Shown: one piece after another, positions 1 to 9,142 of the stretch | How positions within the stretch are numbered: the first letter of the stretch is position 1 | Layout: each line of letters begins with the position of its first letter | DNA from: Thermus_A sp040290245 | GTDB taxonomy: Bacteria; Deinococcota; Deinococci; Deinococcales; Thermaceae | Reading direction: 5' to 3' | Length of the DNA stretch: 64,000 bases | Assembly (NCBI RefSeq): GCF_040290245.1 | Contig: NZ_PSMQ01000001.1 | Span: forward strand, 20,825-84,824 | The notes under the pieces: generated by a model | Seen by the model: only the letters and a program-made list of their open reading frames with translations | Told to the model about the DNA's origin: nothing | The model's database searches: none | Position numbers and translations under genes: made by a program

Positions 1-664
1 GGTGGTTTTCCCGGTGGAAGAGCGGGAGCCAGGCGTGCAGGGGGACCAGGGGGGTCTTCACCGCGAAGGCCACCAGGAAGCCCAGAAAGACCCAGGCGCC
101 GTAGGCCTCTGGGATGGGGTGTTTGAGGAGGTCTTCCAGAAGGAAGCTCTCCGCCTGCCCCAGGTACCGTACCGCCAAAATGGCGGCCAGCATGGGCAAT
201 GAGCCCGCCAGGGTAAAAAGGGCGAAGGTGTAAAGCGCCCGGATCCGCTCCTTCCCGCCGTAAAGGAGGAGCATGAAGAGGGAGGGGATCAGGGTGGCCT
301 CAAAGAAGACGTAGAAGAGGACGAGGTCGCGCGCGGCGAAGAGGCCGAGAAGCCCTGTGCTCATCAGGAGGGCGAGGCCCAGGAACCGGCCTTCTGCCCG
401 GGCCAGGCTTCCCAGAAAGACCACCAAGGCGGTGGAGAGGAAGAGGAGGGCCGAAACCCCGTCCAGGCCCAGGGCGTAGTAGACCCCGGCCTCTTTCAAG
501 AGGGGGGCTTTCTCGTAGAACCCTGCTCCGTCCGCCACGCTTGCGAAAAGCCCCAGGTTGATCCCTAGGCTCATCGCTGCCCCCAGCACCCCCAGGGCGC
601 GGGGGGCCCCCAGAAGGAGAAGAAGGCCAAACAGGGCCGGAAGGAAAACCGCTAGGCTGATCAC
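1..664 (-). CDS. nuoM: NADH-quinone oxidoreductase subunit M (Nqo13), 5' part only
   Basis: This is the beginning of an antiporter-like membrane subunit of complex I; the gene runs off the left edge of the window. Reading from a GTG at 664, about 220 residues are visible, mostly hydrophobic, with the family pattern FYVFFEATLIP and the channel-loop pattern KTPLVPLHAWLP. The GTG overlaps the nuoL stop codon by 4 bp (GTGA), which implies translational coupling and decides the start. The family carries protons through the membrane arm. The identity is secure; the C-terminal half is not in the window. Confidence 0.93.
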   Translation of the reverse strand, partial: MISLAVFLPALFGLLLLLGAPRALGVLGAAMSLGINLGLFASVADGAGFYEKAPLLKEAGVYYALGLDGVSALLFLSTALVVFLGSLARAEGRFLGLALLMSTGLLGLFAARDLVLFYVFFEATLIPSLFMLLLYGGKERIRALYTFALFTLAGSLPMLAAILAVRYLGQAESFLLEDLLKHPIPEAYGAWVFLGFLVAFAVKTPLVPLHAWLPLFHRENH

Positions 665-2499
665 CGCATCACCCCCAGGTTGCTCCCTAGGGCAAGGGCC
701 AGGAAGGCCAGCGCCCCCAGGACCATTAAAAGGGCGTAGAACCGCAGGTATCCCTGCTGGAGGGCCCCCAGGCCTTTCCCCAGAAGGGCGAAAAGCCCGG
801 CCAGACCCCGGTAGAGGGAAAGGAGGCTCCTGTCCCCTGCAAAGAGGCCTTCGGAAAGGGCCTTAAGGGGGTTTACCACCAGGGTGTTGTAGACCAGGTC
901 TGCGTAGAAGGCGTTTTTGGACCAGGTTTCGAAGGCCAGGTACCAGGAGGGCAGAGGACGCTGGAAGAGGACATACCCCAGGTAAAGGCCCAGAAGCGCT
1001 ACGCCCGCGGAGAGGAGGATAAGCCCCCACTCCCCTCCTAAGGAGAGGGGATGGACCTCGAGCTCCGCCAGGGAAGGCTTAAGGAAGGGCTCGAGGAGGT
1101 TGGGCAAAGGATGGGGAAGGGCCAGATACCCGGCCAGAAGCGAGCCCAAAGCCAAAAGGTGGTTGGGCCAGAGCATCACGGGCGGGGCCTCGTGCGGGTG
1201 GTGGTGGCCCCGGTACTCGCCCAGGAAGACCAGGACAAACCAGCGCATGGCGTACATGGCGGTGAGGACGGCTACCAGTAGCCCCCCCATATAGAAGCCA
1301 AAGCCCCCGAAGGGGTAGGTGAGGGTGGAGGCGAGGATGGCGTCCTTGGACCAGAAGCCAGAGAGGAAAGGAAGCCCGCCCAGGGCCAGAGCCCCGATCA
1401 GGCCGTGCCAGCGCGTCTGAGGCAGGTGCTTCCACATTCCGCCCATCTTCCGCACGTCCTGCTCCCCTCCCAGGGCGTGGATTACGCTTCCCGAGGCCAG
1501 GAAGAGGAGGGCCTTGAAGAAGGCGTGGGTGAGGACGTGGAAGAGGGCCACCCAGTAGGCCCCTACCCCCGCGGCCAAAAACATGTACCCCAGCTGGCTG
1601 ATGGTGGAGTAGGCGACGATCTTCTTGATGTCGTACTGGCCAAAGGCGGAAAGGGCCCCGTAGGCCGCGGTCAGGAGGCCGATCAAAGCGATGGTGTAGG
1701 AGAGATCGGGGAGGTTGGCGTAAAGGAAGGAGCTTCGGGCCACGAGGTAAACCCCCGCGGTCACCATGGTGGCCGCGTGGATGAGGGCGGAGACCGGGGT
1801 GGGGCCGGCCATGGCGTCCGGCAGCCAGACCATGAGGGGGATCTGGGCGCTCTTGCCCACCGCACCCAGGAAGAGGAGAAGGCCGGCCAGGCCGAGAAGC
1901 TCGGGGTTTTTGAGGGGGCCTTCAAAGGCCTCCTTCAGCTCGCTGATGGAAAGGGTGCCAAATAGGGCCCAGAGGAGGGCCATGCCCAACAGAAAGCCCA
2001 GATCCCCGATGCGGTTGACGATGAAGGCCTTGCGGGCCGAGTCGGCATACTCCTTGTTCCGGTACCAGAAGCCGATGAGCAAGAAGCTGGCCAGGCCCAC
2101 CCCCTCCCAGCCGATGAACATCACGGGGTAGGTGTCCGCGAGGACCAGGGTCAGCATCATGGCGATGAAGAAGTTGAAGTAACTGAAGAACCGGCTGTAC
2201 CCGGGGTCACCCGCCATGTACCCGATGGCGTAGACGTGGATCAGGAACCCGACCCCGGTCACGATGAGGAGCATGAGCCCGGAGAGCGGGTCCAGGACCA
2301 GGCTGAAGGGGATCCCAGGGAGCCAGTCCACCCGCCAGCTGGCCCCGCCCGAGATCAAGAGGCCGCTTCCAATAAGAAAGGAGGCCAGCACCAGAGCCGA
2401 GGCGATGACCCCGGGAAGGGGTTCCTTCAATCTTTTTCCGAAAAGACCGAGAAGGGCCCAGCCGAGAAGGGGCAGAAGGATCGTGAAAAGAAGCATCAT
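661..2499 (-). CDS. nuoL: NADH-quinone oxidoreductase subunit L (Nqo12)
   Basis: This 612-residue polytopic membrane protein is the distal antiporter-like subunit of complex I, with the long lateral helix at its C-terminus. Visible family patterns include WEGVGLASFLLIGFWY near residue 130, the proton-channel region GKSAQIPLMVWLPDAMAGPTPVSALIHAATMV near residues 215-246, and a C-terminal amphipathic stretch. The length matches Thermus Nqo12 (about 606). It starts at an ATG that shares its first base with the last base of nuoK's stop and overlaps nuoM by 4 bp, in the order nuoK-L-M expected for this operon. Confidence 0.97.
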   Translation of the reverse strand: MMLLFTILLPLLGWALLGLFGKRLKEPLPGVIASALVLASFLIGSGLLISGGASWRVDWLPGIPFSLVLDPLSGLMLLIVTGVGFLIHVYAIGYMAGDPGYSRFFSYFNFFIAMMLTLVLADTYPVMFIGWEGVGLASFLLIGFWYRNKEYADSARKAFIVNRIGDLGFLLGMALLWALFGTLSISELKEAFEGPLKNPELLGLAGLLLFLGAVGKSAQIPLMVWLPDAMAGPTPVSALIHAATMVTAGVYLVARSSFLYANLPDLSYTIALIGLLTAAYGALSAFGQYDIKKIVAYSTISQLGYMFLAAGVGAYWVALFHVLTHAFFKALLFLASGSVIHALGGEQDVRKMGGMWKHLPQTRWHGLIGALALGGLPFLSGFWSKDAILASTLTYPFGGFGFYMGGLLVAVLTAMYAMRWFVLVFLGEYRGHHHPHEAPPVMLWPNHLLALGSLLAGYLALPHPLPNLLEPFLKPSLAELEVHPLSLGGEWGLILLSAGVALLGLYLGYVLFQRPLPSWYLAFETWSKNAFYADLVYNTLVVNPLKALSEGLFAGDRSLLSLYRGLAGLFALLGKGLGALQQGYLRFYALLMVLGALAFLALALGSNLGVMR

Positions 2500-2786
2500 T
2501 ACCCCCTAAGCTCCGAAAGGTCGTCCACCGAGGTGCTCTCCCGGTGGCGGAAAACGGCCACGATCAGCCCCAGGCCCACCGCCACCTCGGCGGCGGCCAC
2601 GGCGATGACCAGCAGGGCCGCCACCTGGCCCTCGAGGCCGTGCGCGCGGGCGAAGGTAACCAGGGCCAGGTTGGCCGCATTCAGCATCAGCTCGATGGAG
2701 AGGAAGACCAAAATGGCGCTCCTGCGGGTGAGGACCCCGTAGACCCCTAGGGCGAAGAGGAGGCTGCTCATCAAGAGGTAGCTCAC
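2499..2786 (-). CDS. nuoK: NADH-quinone oxidoreductase subunit K (Nqo11)
   Basis: A 95-residue protein with three predicted membrane helices, the MrpC-like small subunit of the complex I membrane arm. The signature LVFLSIELMLNAANLALV (residues about 28-45) carries the conserved membrane glutamate, and a second conserved acidic residue sits in VAAAEVAVGLGL. The length is normal for the family. It overlaps nuoJ by 4 bp and nuoL by 1 bp, so it is inside a tightly coupled operon. Confidence 0.97.
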   Translation of the reverse strand: MSYLLMSSLLFALGVYGVLTRRSAILVFLSIELMLNAANLALVTFARAHGLEGQVAALLVIAVAAAEVAVGLGLIVAVFRHRESTSVDDLSELRG

Positions 2787-3313
2787 CGCACCACCTCCTT
2801 CTTTTCCTCGGGCTTAAGCGCCTCCAGGGGCCTTTGGGGTTGGACCAGGGTCACCGCGGCCACCGTGGCCACCAGGAGGAGGAAGCCCACCCCCAAAAGG
2901 GCAAAGAGCCAGTCCCCGTACAAGAGGGGGCCAAGGGCCTGGGGAAGCCCTCCTTGGAGGTCCTTCCCCTGGCCCAAAGGGAGGACCGAAAGGCCAAAGT
3001 AGAAAAGCCCCGCCACCCCTAGGCTTAAGAGGGCAGCCAGGGGTTTTGCGCGCACCAGGGGGTCGAAGCCGATATCCCCCTGGGCGGCGTAGAGGAGCAT
3101 GATGACGAAGAGGAAGAGGACCACGATGGCCCCGGCATAGACTATTATCTGGATGAAGCCTAGAAAGCGGGCGTCCAAGGCGATGTAGACCCCGGCCAGC
3201 ACCAGGAAGTTGAGGATAAGGGCTAAAGCGGCGTGGATGGCGTTTTTCAAGGTGACCACTAAAGCCCCGCTCCCCAGAAGGAGAAAGAGGGCCAAGACCT
3301 CGAGGCCGCTCAC
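2783..3313 (-). CDS. nuoJ: NADH-quinone oxidoreductase subunit J (Nqo10)
   Basis: A 176-residue, five-helix membrane subunit of complex I. The stretch FIQIIVYAGAIVVLFLFVIML (residues about 53-73) is the family hallmark containing the helix that forms a pi-bulge between the quinone site and the proton channels. The C-terminal tail after residue 160 is charged and probably cytoplasmic. It overlaps nuoI upstream and nuoK downstream by 4 bp each. Confidence 0.96.
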   Translation of the reverse strand: MSGLEVLALFLLLGSGALVVTLKNAIHAALALILNFLVLAGVYIALDARFLGFIQIIVYAGAIVVLFLFVIMLLYAAQGDIGFDPLVRAKPLAALLSLGVAGLFYFGLSVLPLGQGKDLQGGLPQALGPLLYGDWLFALLGVGFLLLVATVAAVTLVQPQRPLEALKPEEKKEVVR

Positions 3314-3858
3314 CTCTTCCCCCTTTCCGTGGGGGCCTGGAAGCCCTCGAGCTCCGGCCGGACGTAAGGCACGACATACCCCGGCTTCACCGCCTTGCCG
3401 GTAATCCTGGCCTCCCGCCGCTGGGGCTTGGTGCCCACCACGTCCACCAGCATGTCCTCCTTGCCGTAGATGAGGTCGGAGTAGCGGTAGTCCGCCATCT
3501 CGAAGTCATAGCCTAAAACGATGGCCCCGGTGGGGCAGGCCTCCTCGCAAAGGCCGCAGAAGATGCACCGGAGCATGTTGATCTCGTAGACCTTGGCGTA
3601 GCGTTCCCCAGCGGAGACAGGGTTTTCCGGGTCGTTTTCCGCTGCCTCCACATAGATGGCGTAGGCGGGGCAGGCGGCGGCGCACAAGGAGCAGCCGATG
3701 CACTTCTCGAGGCCGTTGGGGTGCCGGGTGAGGACGTGCCGCCCGTGGAAGCGGGGCTTCAGGGCCACGGGGGCATCCGGATAGGGGATGGTCACAGGTT
3801 TGGAGAAGAGATGCTTCAAGGTGATTCCCAGGCTTTGCGCCAGGGCTTTCAGGCTCAT
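3310..3858 (-). CDS. nuoI: NADH-quinone oxidoreductase subunit I (Nqo9), two [4Fe-4S] clusters
   Basis: The 182-residue peripheral-arm subunit holds clusters N6a and N6b. Two ferredoxin motifs are visible: C53-x2-C56-x2-C59-x3-C63 (CIGCSLCAAACP) and C98-x2-C101-x2-C104-x3-C108 (CIFCGLCEEACP). It passes electrons from NuoG to NuoB near the quinone site. The amphipathic N-terminus (about 25 residues) probably lies on the membrane surface. Both ends overlap the neighbouring genes by 4 bp. Confidence 0.97.
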   Translation of the reverse strand: MSLKALAQSLGITLKHLFSKPVTIPYPDAPVALKPRFHGRHVLTRHPNGLEKCIGCSLCAAACPAYAIYVEAAENDPENPVSAGERYAKVYEINMLRCIFCGLCEEACPTGAIVLGYDFEMADYRYSDLIYGKEDMLVDVVGTKPQRREARITGKAVKPGYVVPYVRPELEGFQAPTERGKR

Positions 3859-4946
3859 GCCTTACCTCCTTTCCGCCTGGGGGCGGGGGTGTAGAAGAGC
3901 CCCCCCAGGACCAGGGCCAAGGCGAAGAGGGAGAGGTACTGGAGCACCACCCGGTTCAGGTCCAGGGCCACCACCAAGGCGGTGACCAAAAACCAGACCA
4001 GGGCCACGGGGAAGAGAAAGCCCCAACCGAAGCGAAGGAGCTGGTCGTACCGCAGGCGGAACCAGGTGGCCCGGATCCAGATGAAGAGGAAGAGGAAGAA
4101 GGCAATCTTGACGAACATCCAAAGATAGGGCACCTCGAGTCCCGGCATCCGCCATCCCCCAAGGAATAGGGTGGGGATGAGGGCGCTGGCGGTGATGAGG
4201 TGCACGTACTCCGCCATCTGGAAGAGGGCCCACTTGATGGAGCTGTACTCCGTGTGGTAGCCCCCTACTAGCTCCTGCTCCGCCTCGGGCAGGTCAAAGG
4301 GGGTGCGGGCGGCCTCGGCCATGGAGGCGATGACAAAGAGCAGGAAGGCGGGGAAGGCGTACAGGATCAGCCAACCGTTTTCCGCCTGCCAGTCCACGAT
4401 CTCCTTCAGGTTCAAGGAACCCACCAAAAGAACGGGGGAGAGCAAGGCGATGCCTAGCCCTAGCTCGTAGCTGATCAGGCTGGCGGAGGAGCGCAAGGAG
4501 CCCAGAAGGCTGTACTTGCTTCCCGAGGCCCAGCCCGCCAGGAAGATCCCATAGACCGCCATCTCGCTCACCGCGAAGAGGTAGAGGAGGCCGAGGTCCA
4601 GGTTGAGCACCCAGGGCTGGTAGCCGAAAAAGGCCCCCGGGGGGCCGAAGGGGATGGCCCCGAAGGCCAGAAGGGCGAAGGTGATGGAGATCAAAGGGGC
4701 AAGGACGAAGAGGAATCGGTCCGCCTTCTCCACCACCAGGTCCTCCTTGAAGATGCTCTTGATGGCATCGGCCAGGGGCTGGAGGAGGCCCAGGGGGCCT
4801 ACCCGGTTCGGGCCCAGCCGGATTTGGAACCGGGCGAGAAGGCGTCTTTCCACGAGGGTCATGTAGGCGAAGGCGGTGAGGAGGCCAAAGATGACCAGGA
4901 GGGCCTTCACCGCCACCATCCAGAGGGGGTCTTGCGGGTAGTTCAT
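3855..4946 (-). CDS. nuoH: NADH-quinone oxidoreductase subunit H (Nqo8)
   Basis: A 363-residue polytopic membrane subunit that forms the quinone-binding chamber and links the hydrophilic and membrane arms. Characteristic patterns are the N-terminal ERRLLARFQIRLGPNRVGP (residues about 32-50), FDLPEAEQELVGGYHTEYS (residues about 217-235) and RATWFRLRYDQLLRFGW near residue 292. Thermus Nqo8 is 365 residues, so the gene is intact. It overlaps nuoG by 4 bp at its start and nuoI by 4 bp at its end. Confidence 0.97.
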   Translation of the reverse strand: MNYPQDPLWMVAVKALLVIFGLLTAFAYMTLVERRLLARFQIRLGPNRVGPLGLLQPLADAIKSIFKEDLVVEKADRFLFVLAPLISITFALLAFGAIPFGPPGAFFGYQPWVLNLDLGLLYLFAVSEMAVYGIFLAGWASGSKYSLLGSLRSSASLISYELGLGIALLSPVLLVGSLNLKEIVDWQAENGWLILYAFPAFLLFVIASMAEAARTPFDLPEAEQELVGGYHTEYSSIKWALFQMAEYVHLITASALIPTLFLGGWRMPGLEVPYLWMFVKIAFFLFLFIWIRATWFRLRYDQLLRFGWGFLFPVALVWFLVTALVVALDLNRVVLQYLSLFALALVLGGLFYTPAPRRKGGKA

Positions 4947-7282
4947 GCTTCACCTCCAGCGGGCACAAGAATCCGAGCCTCCACCCTCCGGCCCGCGTAG
5001 GGGCCCAATGCGGTGAGGTAGAGGAAGCGGGGGCTCACCTCTTCCCGGTGCTCCACCCTCGCCTTGGCCACTCCGAAGGGGGTTTCCACCTCCACCTGGG
5101 CCCCTTCCAGAAGGCTTTCCCTCTTGGCCCGTTCAGGATGTACGCTGAGCACAGGTTGGATGTGCGCCGCACGCCCCACAAGCTGCTTTTCCTTCCACAT
5201 GAAGGGGCGGAGGTAGATCTCCCCCTTCATCTCCTTGGGGAAGAGGGTCTTGACCCTTTCTTTCACGAAGCCCCCCTTGAAGGGAAGGGCCTTTTCCGCC
5301 TGGGCCATGAGCCGGAAGGGCGGTTTCACCCCCAGGGCCTCGGCCAAAAGGGCCAAGGCGGCCACCGCGTCGTCCGCCTCCCCGTTGTCTATGGGGGCAG
5401 GGGCAAGGGTTTGGATGCGGCCCTCCAGGTTCACCACATGCCCCTTCTTCTCATATGGGGTCTCCGCGGGCAGGACCACGTGGGCATACTTCTCCGCCAG
5501 GGGGTGGAGGTGGGTGAGGTGGAAGACCAGAAACCGCTTCCCCCTAAGGGCGGCCTCAGGAGGAAGGTAACCGTAGTACGCGGCCTCCGCCCCAGGCTCG
5601 TCCCAGGCCGCCCCGCCTGGTTTGGGCAGAACCCCCAAGGCCTCGAGGCCCCGCGCGTTCGCCGCCGGGGTCATGGCCAGGACCTTGGCCCCCTTCTTTT
5701 CCGCAAGAAGCCGTGCCCTTTCCGCCGCCACCGCGTCTTGCAGGAGGTTCGCCCCCAGGATCAAGACCGGGCGCTCGGCCTTCTCGTAGGCCTCCCGGGC
5801 CTGCCTGGCCGCCTCGCCCCCCTCCTTCTCCCCAAGGAGGGCGGCGAGGAGCTCCCGCTCGCTCCCGGGCTCGATGACCTCGTAGACCCCCGCCCATTTC
5901 CCCAAGGCTGTGGGAAAGGGGGCAAAGAGGGCCAGCCGCTCCTTTCGCCTGGGCATCCGTTCCTGGATGCGCAGGTCGGCGAAGGGGGTGCCGTGGTTTA
6001 GAAGGGGGGGTGGGGTGAGGCCCCGGGTGAACTCGGAAAGCCGCAGGTGGACCAGGGGGGCCTCCTCCGTGGGGTCGCCTAGGACCAGGGCGAAATCCGC
6101 CTGAAGCAGCTCCTCAAAGGTCGCCGGGGTGAAGAGGCTGGCGGGGGCGGGGGTACGGCCCTCAAAATCCAGATGGGGGGTGCCGAGGGCCCGGGCAAGC
6201 TCGGCGGCCATCAGCCCCTCCTCCAAGGTGGCGCCCCCGTCCAAGTAAAGCCCCACCCGGCTGGGGTCCAGGCCCTTTAGCCCCTCCCGGATGGCGGCAA
6301 GGGCCTCCTCCCAGCTGGCCTCCACCAGGCTGCCGCCCTTCCGCACCAGGGGTTTAAGGACCCGGTTCTGGTCGGCCCACTCGTGGCCGAAGCGGCCTGC
6401 GTCACAGAGCCAGATTTCGTTGACCTCCCTGACCTCCCGGGCCCGGATGCGCTCGAGCTGGCCGCTCCGGGTGTCCAAGGTGATCCCGCACCCCACGGCG
6501 CACAGGGTGCAGGTGGTCTCTGTCTCCTCGTACTCCCAGTTCCTCGCCCTAAAGCGGGCGGTGAGGTCCAGAAGCGCCCCTACCGGGCAGATGTCCGTGA
6601 TGTTTCCGGAGAACCCTGAGGGCAGGCCGAGGTCCATGGTGCCGATGAAGGTGTGCACCCCCCGCTCGATGAAGTCCAGGACCTCGTCCCCTGGGATCTC
6701 CTCAAAGTAGCGGACGCACCGCTTGCAGTGAATGCACCGCTCCCGGTCTAGGATGATGAACTCCGAAAGGGGGTGGTGCTTGTCCTCGTGGCGGCGGGTG
6801 AACTCAAACCGGGTGTAGACGGGGAGCTCTAAGGGCCCCTCCTGGTAGTACTTCTCGTAAAGGCCATACTCCACCGTCCGGTCCTGGAGCTCGCAGGCCC
6901 CCCCCTTGTCGCAGGTGGGGCAGTCCAGGGGGTGGTTGAGCAGGGTGAACTCCACCATCCCCGCCTGGGCCTGCCGGACCAGGTCGCTTTGGGTGTCCAC
7001 CACCATCCCCTCGGCCACAGAGGTGACGCAACTCGCCGCGAGCTTGGGCTGCCAGAAGATCTGGAGCTCGCCGTTTTCGTCCTTAAGGTACGCCCCATCC
7101 GGCCCCTTGCGGGGGAGGCCGATCCGGACTAGGCACATCCGGCAGGCCCCGATGGGGGAGAGGTGCTTTTCCGAACAGAAAAGCGGCACATCGTACCCCG
7201 CGTGGAAGACCGCGTCCATGACGCTGGTTCCCGGGGGTACCTCTACGATGCGGTCGTTGACCTTAACCCTGACCATGCTCAC
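4943..7282 (-). CDS. nuoG: NADH-quinone oxidoreductase subunit G (Nqo3)
   Basis: The largest peripheral subunit (779 residues). Ligands seen: [2Fe-2S] C36, C47, C50, C85; [4Fe-4S] H117, C121, C124, C130; [4Fe-4S] C183, C186, C189, C232; and the extra N7 site C258, C261, C265, C293. The N7 cluster is off the main electron path and is kept in only some bacterial lineages. The rest is a molybdopterin-oxidoreductase-like fold, degenerate after about residue 480, without evident cofactor binding. It overlaps nuoF and nuoH by 4 bp each. Confidence 0.97.
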   Translation of the reverse strand: MSMVRVKVNDRIVEVPPGTSVMDAVFHAGYDVPLFCSEKHLSPIGACRMCLVRIGLPRKGPDGAYLKDENGELQIFWQPKLAASCVTSVAEGMVVDTQSDLVRQAQAGMVEFTLLNHPLDCPTCDKGGACELQDRTVEYGLYEKYYQEGPLELPVYTRFEFTRRHEDKHHPLSEFIILDRERCIHCKRCVRYFEEIPGDEVLDFIERGVHTFIGTMDLGLPSGFSGNITDICPVGALLDLTARFRARNWEYEETETTCTLCAVGCGITLDTRSGQLERIRAREVREVNEIWLCDAGRFGHEWADQNRVLKPLVRKGGSLVEASWEEALAAIREGLKGLDPSRVGLYLDGGATLEEGLMAAELARALGTPHLDFEGRTPAPASLFTPATFEELLQADFALVLGDPTEEAPLVHLRLSEFTRGLTPPPLLNHGTPFADLRIQERMPRRKERLALFAPFPTALGKWAGVYEVIEPGSERELLAALLGEKEGGEAARQAREAYEKAERPVLILGANLLQDAVAAERARLLAEKKGAKVLAMTPAANARGLEALGVLPKPGGAAWDEPGAEAAYYGYLPPEAALRGKRFLVFHLTHLHPLAEKYAHVVLPAETPYEKKGHVVNLEGRIQTLAPAPIDNGEADDAVAALALLAEALGVKPPFRLMAQAEKALPFKGGFVKERVKTLFPKEMKGEIYLRPFMWKEKQLVGRAAHIQPVLSVHPERAKRESLLEGAQVEVETPFGVAKARVEHREEVSPRFLYLTALGPYAGRRVEARILVPAGGEA

Positions 7283-8592
7283 CTCCAGAGGCTCACCCGG
7301 GGCACAGGCTTCTTCTCCTTGGCCAAGGTGAGGTACTGGTCCTTGAAGTGCTTAAGGGAGCCCCGCACCGGCCAGACCGCAGCATCCGCCAAAGGGCAGA
7401 AGGCCCGGCCTTCGATCAGGTCCAGCAAGTTTTCTAGGGTGTCCACATCCTTCTCCTCCCCTTGGCCCGCGCCGATCTTGGCGAAGAGGTTGACCATGAA
7501 CCCCGCCACCCCCTCCCGGCAGGGGGTGCACTTCCCACAGGACTCGTGGGCGTAAAACCGGGTCACGTTCCACATGGCGTCCACCATGCTCACCCGCTCC
7601 GGGATGAGGATGACCCCGCCCGTGCCCAGCAAAGACCCCTTGGCCTGGAGGCTCTCGTAGTCCATCGGGGTGTCCAGGGTCTCGTCCGTGAAGGGAAGGG
7701 GCGGGGTGGAAGATCCCCCGGGAATGAGGGCCTGGATGGGCTCCAGGGGTCCCCCGGCCCAGTCGTAGATGAGCTCCCGGAAGGTGGTCCCCATGGGGAG
7801 CTCGTAGACCCCAGGCCGTTTCACCGGCCCGGAGACCTGGTAAAGCTTCATCCCCTTGGACCTTTCCGTGCCCATCTGGGCGAACCAGTCCGCCCCCCGT
7901 TCCAGGATGGGGACCACCGCGGCCAAGGTCTCCACGTTGTTGATGGTGGTGGGCATGCCCCAAAGCCCCGCCTGAGCGGGGAAGGGGGGTTTGAGCCGGG
8001 GGTTGGCCCTCAGGCCCTCGAGGGAGTTCATCAAGGCCGTCTCCTCCCCGCAGATGTAGGCCCCCGCCCCCCGGTGGACGTAAAGGTCAAAGCTGAATCC
8101 GCTTTCGAAGAGGTTCTGGCCCAAATACCCCCGGGCGTAGGCTTCCTGTATGGCCCCCATGAGCCGGTCGTAGGCCTTGCGGTACTCCCCCCGGACGTAG
8201 ATGTACCCCTTGGTGGCCCTTATGGCGTAGCCGGCGATGATCATGCCCTCGATGAGGAGGTGGGGCACGTCCTCTAGGATGTAGCGGTCCTTGAAGCTTC
8301 CGGGCTCGGACTCGTCCGCGTTGCAGATGAGGTAGTGCTGCTTGCCGTCCTTGGGCATGAAGCTCCACTTAAGCCCGGTGGGAAAGCCTGCCCCACCCCG
8401 GCCGCGTAGGCCAGAGCGCTTCACCTCCTCGATGACCTCTTCAGGGCTCAGGCGGGTGAGGACCCTTTTCGCGGTCTCGTACCCCCCGTGCCGGAGGTAG
8501 TGGTCCAAGGTCCAGCTTTCCTCCTGGCCCACGTGGGCGTAGAGGGTGCGTTCAAACCGGGGATCGTGGCCGGAAACGATGGGTCCCGTCAT
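7279..8592 (-). CDS. nuoF: NADH-quinone oxidoreductase subunit F (Nqo1), NADH and FMN site
   Basis: This 437-residue subunit oxidises NADH with FMN and passes electrons to cluster N3. The glycine-rich GLRGRGGAGFPTGLKW (residues 61-76) binds FMN/NADH, and the cluster ligands are C352, C355, C358 and C399. The reading frame is open further upstream to 8847, but the ATG at 8592 gives an N-terminus (MTGPIVSGHDPRFERT) that fits Thermus Nqo1 and overlaps the nuoE stop as ATGA, so the longer form is rejected. Confidence 0.97.
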   Translation of the reverse strand: MTGPIVSGHDPRFERTLYAHVGQEESWTLDHYLRHGGYETAKRVLTRLSPEEVIEEVKRSGLRGRGGAGFPTGLKWSFMPKDGKQHYLICNADESEPGSFKDRYILEDVPHLLIEGMIIAGYAIRATKGYIYVRGEYRKAYDRLMGAIQEAYARGYLGQNLFESGFSFDLYVHRGAGAYICGEETALMNSLEGLRANPRLKPPFPAQAGLWGMPTTINNVETLAAVVPILERGADWFAQMGTERSKGMKLYQVSGPVKRPGVYELPMGTTFRELIYDWAGGPLEPIQALIPGGSSTPPLPFTDETLDTPMDYESLQAKGSLLGTGGVILIPERVSMVDAMWNVTRFYAHESCGKCTPCREGVAGFMVNLFAKIGAGQGEEKDVDTLENLLDLIEGRAFCPLADAAVWPVRGSLKHFKDQYLTLAKEKKPVPRVSLWR

Positions 8593-9134
8593 ACCTCCAC
8601 CTCGTGCACGTGGTGGCCGCACCGGCCGGGAAGCTGGATCTCCTCGAGGCGCTTCCCCTCCCTCAGGCCCTGGAGGAGAGCCTCGAGGCGGGCCCGGGTC
8701 ACGCACTCCACGTAGGGTTCGTCGTTCACCTGAAGCACGGGAGCGGTGTGGCAGCTTCCCAGACACTCTACCTTCTGCACGCTGAAAAGCCCGTCTGGCG
8801 TCACCTCCCCAGGCCCTATGCCCAAGGTTTCCGTAAGGTGGTCCCAAAGTTCATCCGCCCCCGCGAGCTTGCACGAAAGCGTGGCGCAGACCTGGAGGTG
8901 ATACTTTCCCGTGGGGACGAACTGGTAGTAGCTGTAAAAGCTCGCCACCCCCATGACCTCCGTGGGGGTGGTGCCCACCAGACGGGCGATCTCCTCCACC
9001 CGCTCGGGCCGGATCCAGCCCTCCTCCTGCTGCACCCGCCTCAGAAGGGGCATGACGGCAGAGCGGCGCCCCTCTGGGGGGTACTGTCTGAAGACCTCCT
9101 CCAGAAACTCCTGCTTATCGTCAAAGAAGCCCAT
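8589..9134 (-). CDS. nuoE: NADH-quinone oxidoreductase subunit E (Nqo2), [2Fe-2S] thioredoxin-like
   Basis: A 181-residue thioredoxin-fold subunit that carries cluster N1a beside NuoF. Ligands are C83-x4-C88 (CATLSC) and C124-x3-C128 (CLGSC). It begins 8 bp after nuoD ends, with an AGGAGG-type ribosome site inside that gap, and overlaps nuoF by 4 bp. Length and motif spacing are standard. Confidence 0.97.
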   Translation of the reverse strand: MGFFDDKQEFLEEVFRQYPPEGRRSAVMPLLRRVQQEEGWIRPERVEEIARLVGTTPTEVMGVASFYSYYQFVPTGKYHLQVCATLSCKLAGADELWDHLTETLGIGPGEVTPDGLFSVQKVECLGSCHTAPVLQVNDEPYVECVTRARLEALLQGLREGKRLEEIQLPGRCGHHVHEVEV

Positions 9135-9142
9135 CCTTCCTC

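Noticed and set aside
7279..8847. NuoF extended at its N-terminus to 8847
   Set aside because: The extra 85 residues are Arg/Gly/Pro-rich and lie over nuoE; the ATG at 8592 gives the known Nqo1 N-terminus and a 4-bp overlap with nuoE.
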